Positions 11,717 to 23,200 of a stretch of DNA of 64,000 bases are shown piece after piece. Under the pieces are notes generated by a model. It worked only from the letters and a program-made list of their open reading frames with translations, made no database searches and was not told where the DNA came from. The stretch covers positions 227,462 to 291,461 of the forward strand of contig WELA01000805.1 of assembly GCA_009602735.1 (NCBI GenBank), read 5' to 3'. This DNA is from Mesotaenium endlicherianum. Lineage: Eukaryota; Streptophyta; Zygnematophyceae; Zygnematales; Mesotaeniaceae. The position numbers and the translations under genes were made by a program. Position 1 is the stretch's first letter, and the number at the start of each line of letters is the position of its first letter.

Positions 11717-12837
11717 AGCGGCTGAAGGTTGGCGGAAGGGTTTATGAGGGTAGAGGATTTATGAGGGTAGAGGGTGTATGAAAGTCGTTCATGTTCTGCT
11801 GCTTCCATGCCGCTTTTGCAGAACTGCAATTGTATGCAAAGAGCCGGCCATCCCTGCCACATGGACAGTCCGACGTGCCCCACGGTATCCGCATTAGTTG
11901 GTCGTTGCAAGACTTGGTGCCGTTTTTGCTAGACCTGCCTGTGATACCTTCAATTGACCGCTTCCGTGAAGTGCCAGAAGCCATGCCCCCGACACGAAAT
12001 ATTCATTGCGAAACGTTGGTGTGCAGTATCAGTACAGAAGGAGACCCACTGGGCGCTCTTGGTGCATGAGCATTTCACATTCAGTCTTGTTCTTATCTGT
12101 CACAAGAGATGTTCAGAGGATACTACACCAGCCAGCCTTCAATTAGAGAACATATGTTTTTTGATGGGGAGATAGCAACACCTTAAGCCAAATCTTCAGA
12201 ACTTTGCACTAATCCACGTCAGCTGGCCTTCTGCAGCAGCAGTCACGCTGCTAGTTTCACCCCAATTGATGAAGCCAACCTAGTCAAATGTAGCCCTTCA
12301 TTGTGACAACGTTTCAAAACAAAATCCATGTGAATGCCCCCCAGCTTGGCATTGACGCCCTCGGAGTTATATCATCTAGATTTCTCTAGAAAAGCACAGC
12401 AAGCAACCTGCGGGCACGGGAAGTGACAGAAAGTTTCTTCCTTGCAACACAGCCTGCACTCTCGTGGCCTCCGAAGGAAGTGCATGGAGGGCCTCGGCCT
12501 CAACTCATAATCACTTAACCCAACTCTACAGCTTATTTGTCATTTTCATTCATCATTTTTCACAATAGCTACAGGGGGACCGTAATGACGACGTCATGCG
12601 GTCACTTTTCGATTTGTCGGTTTTGGACAATGGCGCGGCGCAGACTGCACGTTACGGCTCGTGCCGAGCTGACGAAGGGCAATGAAGGGCAAAGCCAAGC
12701 AAGACCAAGGTGACGTCCAAGCAAGACGAGCACCATGCAGTTGATAACAGGACGAGACCCCCGACTTTTGGTCTTAACTAGGACCAATAAATGAGCTCGA
12801 CTTTTAGTCAAACAAAAGGAAGTTAGTTTGAACTCAA
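11717..12837. other. Divergent intergenic region between Obg and subtilase genes
   Basis: It holds the presumed Obg promoter (minus strand) and the distal upstream region of the subtilase gene. A short tandem repeat (tttatgagggtagagg, about two copies) lies near 11740-11775. A near-perfect palindrome with an ACGT core lies at 12578-12603. No exon was recognised. Confidence 0.5.
12578..12603. promoter_or_regulatory. 26-bp imperfect palindrome with ACGT core (bZIP-like site)
   Basis: The two halves, GACCGtaATGACG and CGTCATgCGGTC, are near-perfect reverse complements centred on GACGACGTC. ACGT cores are the usual contact of plant bZIP factors. It lies about 450 bp upstream of the subtilase start. 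Function is inferred from shape only. Confidence 0.35.
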
Positions 12838-12844
12838 TATAAAT
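12784..12844 (+). promoter_or_regulatory. Possible core promoter of the subtilase gene (CCAAT and TATA)
   Basis: CCAAT at 12784-12788 and TATAAAT at 12838-12844 stand about 50 bp apart, roughly 210 bp upstream of the chosen ATG at 13056. Spacing is plausible for a plant core promoter with a 5' leader. Confidence 0.4.
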
Positions 12845-13055
12845 TTGTAAGAGGAGGAGTCTCAAGAGGACTGAATGGAGACCAGCAGTCCCAAGAGCTT
12901 ATGCTAGAGCTGGAGCCAGAGCAATCTTATGTCTACGAGAGTCATGGAACGTGGCGGCATGTTTAAGAAATTCAGAGAATTTAGGGGAATCAGACGATTA
13001 GGTGGCTGCCTCCAGAGTCATCTCGAAACTTCAGTTTGTGTGTATCTCGGGGAAA

Positions 13056-16000
13056 ATGACGTGGATAGTTTGTGTAGTGCTGCTCTTGGGAGCAGCCTCT
13101 TTGATACCCCACCTTGAAGCTCGTCCAACCCTGAAGTCTTCCGAACGCTCAGGTATATGCCCCTCAATTGACGCGTGGATCGTATATATCATTAAGCTAA
13201 TGCTATTGTCATGCGTATCAGGAACCTGTAAAACCGTGACGCTAGCAGCTGTGCGTCGAGCTCAGCATGTACGTCTCTCAAAAAAACTTCCAGCGAGTGC
13301 TACAGCTAGCGGGCACTTTTCGAGAGTTGCACGTGCTGATGGTCCCTGCACCCTCGTATTAATACGCGCGGCCTGTGTTCCTGCCCGCTTGCGTGCCTTT
13401 TCTTGGGTGCATGCGAGCTCAATCAGCTTATGTGGTGATGCTGGACTCCGCTCCCTCAGTGGTGGAGAAGGCACGGTCGGCACCTTCTCTCTTTCCCAGA
13501 GTTGCGGGAGCCAGTCACAAGCTCGACTTCCACAGTCCAGCCAGCCTGTCCCACGCTGCTGCGCTGACAAGAGGCCACGTCAGCACGCTGCTCAGGGCTG
13601 GCATCATGGCAGAGAGGATGATCTACAGGTACGGCAAAAGCTCTAGGAGAGTTCCCCCTCAATCCAGCTCTATATATTTCGCCCGCCTGTAGACATTTTT
13701 TTGGAAAGAATTTGCTCTACGCATATACACGAGCCACGGGGAGCTCTGATCAAAGTAGAGGGCCGTGTTTGCAATTGGCCCGTCCCCACAACGGCGTGAA
13801 GCTTCCGACGGGGAAGGCCTACTCGGCACGGGGCTACTCCCCGAACACCAAGCTGCTGCCTCTCATGTACTCCGCCGACGCCGCCCACGCCGCCCAGAGT
13901 GAGGACATTGTACGTCTGCCGCCGCCTGCCCCCGCCGCCCGCCCTCCTCTGGTTGCTGCGTGCTGTGTGCAGCAAGCGGCAGCAGGGGGGCGTTCCCATG
14001 TGCTTCTTTCCTGAGCTGGGGAGGGGCATGGTGCATGTGAGCTGTGGCTGTGGCTGCAACGGAGGCTGATCTGCGGGTACGTCTGCGTCTGCCTGGCTGG
14101 CAGTCCCAGACTTGCAACGCCGCTGCACGTCGCACGTCCTGCCGTTTTTTGACAAGCTTCTTGAGCTGCCGCTGCGTGCTCCCGCTCGCGCCGGTGCTGC
14201 CATGGCCGCCCGAGAGCTCTCTCTTGCTGCCTTGCCCCGTAGGCAGCTGCAGCTTGCCTTGCCGCAGATGAGAGCATCTGCTGCTGTTTGGAGCTTTCTT
14301 TCCCCACGAGAGGCGGCCTGGGGCCGCCTGCTGCAACACGCACAGACGAAAGGGAGGTGCCCTAGTTAGTTGGTGTTGTTATTGCGCTCTTGCGCTATGA
14401 TAAGGGGGCAGGGCGGGGGGCACTTGGCATCCATCAGCTTACGGCTTCAATCTTTAAAGTACTGGATGCAGCATGGGCCAGTGCCTGTCTTAATGCTGTG
14501 AATGTGTGTCGCTGCGGAAGGCAAAGAATTGCAGCTGAGCTCATCCGGCCTGCAAAGCGATGCTTCTGTTTCTGTCAAATGTCCGGTGTCATTTGAAGAC
14601 CTAGCAGTGGTGCACCAGGAATTTGCCCAGAAACTTCTCTGCCCACTCTTGTGGGACCGTTGGATGGCTTGCTGCGAACGTGCCTTTTGCAAGCAACAGG
14701 TGCCAAGCTCGTTGGTGACCTGCCCCCCCGACGTTCACGTGCATCCTGCTGCTAGCTTGCTGCTCGGGCCTCGCCCTCACCATGCACTCTGTCTCCCCTC
14801 TCCTTCCTTTCCCTCCCCTCCCCTCCCCTCCCCTCCCTTCTTCTCCTCTTCCTCTCCAAATCTGCAGTCCGCCGAGACGTACTTTTGCCTCCTAGGCTCC
14901 CTCAACGCCTCGCTGGTGAAGGGGAAGATCGCCATCTGCTCGCTGGATACCGGCTACGAGCAGAGCGACGAAGCCCGTCGCGCTGGAGGCCTGGGCATCA
15001 CACTCACCAACCACGAAGACCTGTTTGACAGAGTCGACACCGAGCCAGGCGCCCTGAGCCTCCCTGCTGCGCGTGTCACATACTCCGACGGGCGGGCCAT
15101 CATCAAGTACGCCACGACTGCCGAGAGGTGCGCTCCTCTCCCCGCCTCCCTCTGGAATCTGCACGACCCGGGGGGGGGGGCTCTCTTCTCTGCTGGCTCT
15201 GCAGACTGCCATCTGGAGTCGCGTGAGATGCCCGGTGCCCAGTGCAACAGCGGGGCCGGGCTGGCACGCAGGCCGGGCGCGGAGGAGGGTTGTACCTTCT
15301 TTCTGCCTCATCGCTTGTTGCCCTGGCCGGGCTCTCGTGGCAAGCTGCGCGGGGCCGCCTCGGCACTCTTCTCTACACTCTTTCCGCTTTCATCTGCACT
15401 GCTTTCTGCCGGGGTGTGCTTACTGCAACGCAAGCACCACGGCACTCGTCGTTATCTCATTCTTTTGGCTTACGAATTACGGCCTCCCTTGCAAGTCTGC
15501 TTGCCGAAGCCACCCACATTCTCTGCGTCGTCCTCGGGCCCCTGTCTCCGCTTCTTGGACAAAAGAACCGCCACACGTACGTAGGTGTAGTGTGTGCTTC
15601 TGCCCCTACTCTTTATCCAATCCTCGCCCCCTTTCTACGCCTTCATTTACTTAGTCAATTTCAGCCTGTATTTTTTGTTTTCCCCCTTGACCAGTTTCAG
15701 AGTGCAACTCGCAGAAATCAGTCCACTAGTAGTGCTGTCCAGCTCTTGGTGGACACTTAGTCATCGTCTCATGCGTGCGTGTGTGTGTGTGTGCGTGCAT
15801 TTGTGTGCAGTCCTCGAGCGAGCTTCACCCGCCTGACGGCGAACTTCGGGCTGAGGGCGCTAGCTGTCGCCGACTTCTCCACCCGCAGGCCTGTGAAGAA
15901 CGACGTGAGCAACGTGTTCAACTACGTGCTCAAGCCTGACGTGGCGGGGCCAGGTGTCAGCATCTGGGCGGCTTGGACAGGCCACGAGAAGCTGAACGGC

Positions 16001-16657
16001 CGGCCTCTCACGTCGTCCATGGAGTCTGGTACATCCATGGCCGCCGCCCACCTGGCGGGCGTGGCTGCTCTGATCAAGCAGAGGCACCCTGGCTGGAGCA
16101 CCTTCGCCATCAAGTCAGCCATGCTGACCACCGCCTCCATGCTGGACAACAAGAAGCTGCCCATCCAAGGCTTCCTCAACCCCGCAACGCCTTTCGACAT
16201 CGGGTCAAGCCAAATCAACCCCGCGAGGGTCTTGGACCCGGGCCTTGTGTACAACTCCTCCACCTCGGAGATGCTCGCGTTCCTCCTGGGGGTGAACAGG
16301 GACCTCACGGGGAACTACTTCGTCGTCTCTGCTGGCCTGAAGGCGGTCAAGCCGACCGAGCTGAACGTTCCCAACATCGCCGCCCCGGGGCTCAATCGCG
16401 CCCTCACTTTCCGGCGGGTGGTGAAGAGCGTGGCGACACGCAGGTCGACGTATCAAGCTATCGTGATTGCGCCGGCCGGTGCTAGCGTCAAGGTGGTGCC
16501 CTCCCGGTTCACCATCAGCCCTGGGCAGCTGGTCACCTTCAGAGTGGTGCTTACAGCCAGGAGCGCAAATCGATTATGGAGCTTTGGCAGCTTGACGTGG
16601 CAGGATGGGACACACTCCGTGAGGTCTGTGCTGGCAGTGGCACCTGTCGAGCGGTAG
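13056..16657 (+). CDS. Subtilase (S8, PA-domain) lacking the Asp/His region; probably inactive
   Basis: Exons by phase: 13056-13152, 13418-13628, about 13750-13909, 14868-15127 and 15811-16657 (stop 16655-16657). Exon 1 gives a signal peptide (MTWIVCVVLLLGAASLI). Exon 2 is an I9 inhibitor prodomain (AYVVMLDSAP to GIMAERMIYR). Exon 3 (GVKLPTGKAYSARGYSP) corresponds to the end of the first peptidase half. Exon 4 is the PA domain (KGKIAICSLD, GGLGITLTN). Exon 5 holds YVLKPDVAGPGVSIWAAW, the catalytic Ser in SGTSMAAAHLAG (Ser codon 16034-16036), and a fibronectin-III-like tail. In plants such secreted proteases process peptides and wall proteins. Exon 2 ends in phase 2, and only about 120-140 bp separate it from exon 3, far too little for the missing roughly 200 residues with Asp, His and the oxyanion Asn. 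The boxed motif also has Ala where subtilases usually have Pro. Either a deletion made a pseudoenzyme or pseudogene, or assembly lost sequence. Confidence 0.8.
14809..14840. repeat. CCCTC pyrimidine repeat before a splice acceptor
   Basis: Six or so CCCTC units lie upstream of the acceptor of subtilase exon 14868-15127 and form a strong polypyrimidine tract. Confidence 0.7.
15773..15806. repeat. TG microsatellite before the last subtilase exon
   Basis: A GTGTGT/GCGTG tract runs into the acceptor used by exon 15811-16657. Confidence 0.7.
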
Positions 16658-19600
16658 GCCACTGCTTAGTTCTCACGACTTAAGGGCAGTGCTAGTCAGG
16701 TGGGACAAGTCAGGCAGAGCTAAGTATTTAAGTTTTGACAAGCTAATTCATATCATTTGTAAGAAGTAGGGCATTCTGCGTTTGGGTGTGCCCACTTGTT
16801 TGACCAAGTAAAGACCTCCTTCAGGATGTATATAAACTAGTCATGGCAAACAGAGTTGTGACGTACTTGCTGTATTGCAGTCTTGTTACTGGAGGCCCGG
16901 CACAGCCCCAGCCATCTCATATTGGAGTCATTGCGATATGCAATTATGAAGAATTGCAATTGATACTAATACAAGGGAAATTGCTGTGAGTGTGGTTCCT
17001 TGTGTTGTGTGGCCACTTTTACTGTGCGAATCCCTTGGCGTCGACTACTTGCCTTTGAATCGTTTCCCTTGTTTTCCTATATGAATGTAAGATAATGGTG
17101 GATGATAAGTAAAGGCATAATAGCAAGATGATTTACACTAGGCTTCTTGCAGCTGAGCATGTTTGTCAAATCATAGGTTGCTAAGAGTTAGACAAGGTAT
17201 GTACAAGGCCAAAGGTAGTCCAACAAGCTTATCTTGCATTTGCATGGGTGCTTAGAATATGCATAGAAATATTCGATTCAAACTTTTCCAGCGACTTGAA
17301 CCCTTGAAGCATGCTTAAAGTGGAAGAATTATGTACGTGGTATGATATGAGCTTCCCTTATAGAAAGCATCAGTCAGGCCACTCACAACCCTCGCAATGG
17401 ACTACGAATTTGGTGTAATTAGATTTTGAGTATCATAATTTGTAGCTACGCCATTGACCCTTCCACGTAAGTCACAATTAGGTGTGTTGGTCACTCCTAA
17501 CTCTGCAGTGTTGGACAATGTTAACATCTTGTTGACTGTGAACAAACGCAATCAACTGTTACACGCGATCAAAGTTTCAAATTTCTTTCTCACTAGAGTA
17601 ACTCGAGTTATTCCTTCAATTCTAAGTCACGCATGTCCATGAAATTGACACGTGTACTCTCATAACTGCGATTAGTGTGCGAGGTCCAAAAATTAAAAAG
17701 TTGCATATTCCACTACTAGGTTCACAACTTGAATTCTTTGGTCTAGAGGGAGGTTGTGTCATCGGTGTGAAGTTCCTTTGACGCATTTATAATTGTAGCA
17801 AAGCAAGCAAAGAGGTAACCGTGACTATGCAATTCATTGTACACATTACACCTCCATAGTTGCACCAATTGGCGTGCTATGGCGCAACTTAATGCGTGCG
17901 TGAATGTCGAGCATAGCCAGCACTGTCGAGATTGTCGACAAGATGGATGGTGCTAGCATCAACAAAATGCGTTACGCTGCGCACGCGCAAACGCGTGCAC
18001 CCTTGCGCTATTAATCCTCCTGAATTGTGTGCTTCTCTGCGCAAGTCAAGTGCATTTCTACCATGGGCGCATACTTGTTGCAAAGTCTCCAATTTCATTG
18101 ATTTCTTTCGTCCAAATTGCAAGTCGTGCGCAGTGGGCGTCAAAAGTTCGCATTCGTTTGCAAAAGACAGCGTATGATTGAACATATGGCACAAGGCAGC
18201 ACAATGCGGCGCAGCGTGACGCCACCTCTGCTTATTTGCCGCCCCCATGTCTGTTTGATTGTGACCAATTGCAATGCTAACAATTGCAATAAAAATATAC
18301 GACATTTGTTAAAAAGGCGCTAAGTGAAGCCCAATTACTGATTACAGTTGCTAAGGGACGCAACTAAGCCTCAAATATTGATTTTTGTCGGCTTGTCAAT
18401 TGATTATTTTCACAAAGAAAGCCCTCCAAAAAAAAAAGAGTTAGCAGCCCATAATTTCTACCACCAATTGTTGCAACTCAGTGGACCAAGTCCAACGTGG
18501 CTGTCCACATCACCCATTCAAGGGTGGCAGGCTTGTCGTCGTCACACGTTATAATTCTCGTAACAAAGTCAAGTTAGGATCCTCACCCTGGTTCACTTCC
18601 ATGTTAACCTTGTTCGGTTGACTTTGCCTACATTTATGGAGTCAACATTGAATCTGAATTGTACTTTGACTCGCCGCACGTATCTGACAGACACTGCTCT
18701 CTAATCGTGACACATATGTTGCGTAAATTTTCGGTGAAGTACAATCTTTGGCACCATCATTAAAAGCCTTTGCGCAAATCAATTTAATTGTAGTCAATTG
18801 CATTGAACTTTAATATGGCGCAAATAAACATTGAGACAAGGACTTTCACAAACCAACTTGCAAGTTTGACTAGAAAATTTACATTATTATTTTGGGAAAC
18901 GTTGCAATAGTTAGCACCCTATGGATGTTGTGTAACAATCTAGCTCTTTAGGCGTATTACCTAAAATTCGCTATATTTTTTACTTGTTAAAGATTGCATA
19001 TTTGTTAAATTATTCAACACACACGTGTGCCGACTAATTCCGAATTGAGTGGCGATACAACCAAATTGCTATTGCAAGAACAATCGTAAAGAAACTCGAT
19101 TTCTTTGCAAAAGTATAATGTAATTAATCATGAAATTAGCTTGATTATTTATGGCAGACTAGTTCAATAAATTACGAATTAATCAACTTATTTTGACTTT
19201 TATTATTTCAAATAATGACTGTCATTGTTTTCAAATAACGACGGTCGTTAACCCAAAAGAAAACTCCAATTGTGACCTAAGGGAGCCACCGGTCGGAACC
19301 AAACCCGTGACCTCTTGGTCGGCGTGGCGCGCTTCCGCGAACAGTCGTAAATGTCAAACAAAACTAATCTTGCAAAGCTACTTTGCAACCGTGAGGATTC
19401 AAACCCTCGACCATTCGTTTGGTTCCTTCACACCAGACCCAATGGCCAAACGGGTATTTATAGCTACCGGTTCATGTCAGATGAACACGTACGCGACCAT
19501 GCAAGCAATTTCGACTTTTCAAAAAATTGCGTGATCGCAAAAACGCCTGTTTGGCGTTAGACAATTTTTCGGAAACAATTGTGAAATCTCCAAACGGCCA

Positions 19601-20252
19601 AGCGGCGCATTTTGAGTATTCGGCAGTACGGGTTATTATCGTTTGACCGTTTTTGTTGAACATGAACCGTGCCCTAGGCGGTGACTCGAAGCACTCCAGT
19701 GCCTCACATTGTGCGAGTATGTATACTTGCCAGAGTCGTTGTAAGTACAACTTTCACAAGCACACAATCTACTACAATTTTCATTTTCGCATTCTCGAGA
19801 ATTGTCAATTATTTCAAAGTTATCGTTATTTTTTTCATTAAGTGTTAAATAATCCTTGAATACCAAGCAAAGATCATCGAGAAAGCAAAAATGTTACACG
19901 TTGTGTCTATTCGTGTCGACGTCACCTGCACAAGTGTTGGTGGTGTGCACGTACGTTGTCGACCTGGTCGACCATTAACGGTTACCTTCGCACACGTATC
20001 GTAGATCAAATTAATCTATGAAAGTAAACTTTTCACGTGTGTTGGTGGATGTTCAAGTCCTGTTGATTCTGCACCTTTGTTGACCTGGTTGACAAAGGCC
20101 AAAGTTCTTAGTTAGCAGCCTTAATGTTTACATACCAAGCTTACTCCCAATACTTCTCTCCATAACAATTATTTCTTTTTCAAAATGAATTGGGTGTCTT
20201 CAATCTCTCTTAATGGTTCAGGTGACTACTACTTTTGAGCGAACTCTTTGCC
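16658..20252. other. AT-rich non-coding region
   Basis: Begins at the subtilase stop with its presumed 3' UTR and ends at element A. Base composition drops sharply in GC compared with 1-16.7 kb. No exon was recognised; open frames are short and unrelated to known domains. It contains tRNA-like remnants on the minus strand (about 19275-19415), a segment related to 36935-37060 (about 18590-18700), and two diverged copies of a segment with 'gttgacctggttgac' (around 19935-19985 and 20040-20095). Confidence 0.55.
19272..19415 (-). repeat. tRNA-derived (SINE-like) remnant
   Basis: Read on the minus strand, about 19345-19275 contains GACCAAGAGGTCACGGGTTT followed by a Pol III B-box-like stretch, as in tRNA-headed SINEs. 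A second T-arm-like sequence (GAGGGTTTGAATCCTC) lies at about 19393-19410. No complete cloverleaf can be drawn, so this is a decayed copy. Confidence 0.4.
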
Positions 20253-23200
20253 TGTAAGGTCATAGGTTCATAAAGTGCATTTTTGAGTTTCATGAAAGTA
20301 TATCTTGATTGTATAGAACTGTAGAGTGCATTTTTGTGATTATTTTGATATAAAGTTCATCGAATTTGGTCAAGTATTGAGAGAGTTACGGATTTCCGAA
20401 GTTTAATTAGTTTTGAGGTCGGTAAACGACTGTCCTTAATTCGCGGTGAGCACGACCGTCGGATTGACCGACAGCGTCGAGCGATCTGGCCTGTTAGAAT
20501 GAACTCGAACCTTCACGTAAGTTCGGCTGACGCGGAGTGCCGACTAGGTCGATATACCTAGAAGTTTCAGTTTAGCCTAGCGCGTCTAAGATAGAATATT
20601 CTAGTAATGTCGATGCATGTATGTGGACGTCAATTCGGCCCAACACGTCAGATGAGACCGATCTGGCTTACTCACGAATATTTTGGAAGGAACGATTTGA
20701 CAAACACTTAGGACAATCCGTAGCTCCCTCCTAGAGAGGAGCACTTAGGCAAAAAATTATAAATAGGCATAACTTCTTTGTTTCTTATGAGTTTTCACTT
20801 CTGTAAATTTCTACGCGTTTGTAATGACAAGACCTTTCATCCTACACCATTTGTGAGCATTTTCTTGCCACTCAAAATGTTAAGTAATTTTCCTAAGCTT
20901 TCTTAGCAATATGCAGCTGCACTCTTTAGTATGATTGCAACTAGTTTCTTTCCTCGTGAGTTACTACGCTTCCGCTAGGGCACTCTGCCCCTTTCATCTG
21001 GTATTGGAGCTGGGCTAGTTTGCATATTATATTATGGAGTCGCAACCAGCAACTGGAGGAGGCGAACATGTCGAGCATGTTGAGCGCGTGGGGCGGACGG
21101 CACCACCTTTGTCAAGGGAGCAACAAGAGATGCAGGCGATGTTGAGGCAGATGGCAAACGCAATTGGAGGAGAAGTCTACACACAGTTTCAACAAAATAT
21201 GCGCCAGGAGGTGGAGAGAATGGTGCGAGTTGTTATGGAGAACGTCGCTTCGACGGGTTCGGCACCTGCACCTGTTGTGCCACCAATTCATGTTAACCCA
21301 GTGGTGCAGCCAGTTATTCCACCCGCATCGGGAGTGCGTGCGCCTAAGCCTGAAGTGCATAAAGGAGAGCGTGAATTGCCGCTTGTTCATCAATCGATTC
21401 TGGATTGAAGAAGTTTACGGAGTATTCTGCGCTCACGCCCGACTGGCAAGTCGCCTTTGTCATAACTTTGCTGCAGAAGAGTGCTGGAGCTTGGTACGAA
21501 CAAGAAGAGAAGCTGTCTGGAGCACTTGCTACTGTTGATCAGCTATTTGAAGACTTGAAGAGGAAATTTCAACCTATTGCACCCGAGGCTATTGCTCGAG
21601 ATCTATTGGTGCCCCTTCGTCAACGAGGAAGCGTTCAAGAGTATGTATCGCGCTTCAACGGGCTGGTACTTCAATGTCCATCCATGCACAAGTCGGAGAT
21701 GATGGACAAGTTCAAGAGGGGACTCAAGCCAACTGTGGCCAAGGAAGTGGCGCTCAAGGACCCTACCAGTCTTGGAGAAATGATGGCATTGGCAACAAGG
21801 GTCGACGCTGTGGAGTATAGTCAGAGGCAGTGGGGCAGCCACAACTTTGGAGGATATTGACATTTTGGACCTCAAGCGCCAAGCACGGGTGTTCAAGGTC
21901 CAGTACCTATGGAGTTGGGACTTGTTCAAAACTAGCGCAGGCAGCAGAATTTTAAGCCAAGAGGACCCTGCTATAATTGTGGCAAGCTTGGGCATCTGGC
22001 TCGAGACTGTCGTGTGAAGGCGATGCAATCTCAGCAACAGGAAAAAGGAGGACGCCAGTAAGTCGTTCTGGGGTGTCTACTGGCGTGAAGATGGGAATCC
22101 ACAAGGAGGTTATACCCAGGAGCCTGCCGAGAAGTGAAAGACGAGTCGTTGACAAGCCTATTATCGTGGAAGGAGTGGTCGACGGCAACAAGGCGAAGTG
22201 TATGGTCGACAGTGGCGCAAGTGCAAATTTTGTGCACAAGAAGCTGGTGAAACAGTGGCGAATCCCTGTGCAGAAGCATTATGAGCCTAAGGAGGCAATT
22301 TTGGCCAATGGGCAGAAACTCAAGTGTGTTGCACCTACGGAAGCTATTCACGTGGAAGTAGCGGGGCACCGGAGTACTGAAGTTATGGAGCAGGCAGAGT
22401 TAGGTCACCATGAGGTGATATTGGGCCGACCATGGCTGACGAAAGCCAACCCTCAAGTGCACTGGAGCACAAGACAAGTGAAAGTCCAAGGGCGTGATGG
22501 TCGAATGGAGACAGCGAAACAGGTGGAGGTAGATACGACCACAAGTAACTGTCTTCTGTCGAGCCTGCAAGTTAAGAAGCTATGCAGGGCGAATCAGGTG
22601 AAGGAGATGTACCTTGTTTCGGTGGCCCTGGCCAGGTCATCAGATGGAGCAAGCGTGAATCCTAACAGCCTGGGCGAATGTACATCGCCGGAGGAGCAAG
22701 TAGTGGTGTCTGATCCCCTTGCTCAGAAGGAGCAGAGCCCAACTGCTCAAGAGAAGAAGCCTGCTGAGATGCCTGCCCAAATTAAGGCGCTGTTGGAGGA
22801 GTTCAAGTGCGTGTTTCCTGAGGAGCTACTTGCAGGATTACCTCCACAGAGAGCTATGGAGCACAAGATCGAGTTGGAACCAGGGAGCAAGCCACCAGTG
22901 AGACCCGCCTATCGACAATCGTTTGCGGAGTTGGACGAGTTGCAAAAGCAGCTGACAGAGTTATTGGAGAAGGGATTCATCCGACCCAGCGAGTCTCCAT
23001 TTGCAGCGCCAGTCTTATTTGTGAAGAAGAAGGATGGGACTATGAGGATGTGTGTCGACTACCGGGCTCAACAAGGTCACCNAACAAGGTCACCATCAAG
23101 AACGGGGACCCACTTCCACGAGTGGACGAGTTAATTGACAGGCTTGTCGGGGCAAAGTATTTCTCGAAGATCGACTTGAGGAGTGGCTATCACCAGGTAC

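Noticed and set aside
17889-18305. Minus-strand frame of 138 codons in the AT-rich region
   Set aside because: No domain, no repeated copy, no supporting signals; length is within chance for the stretch.
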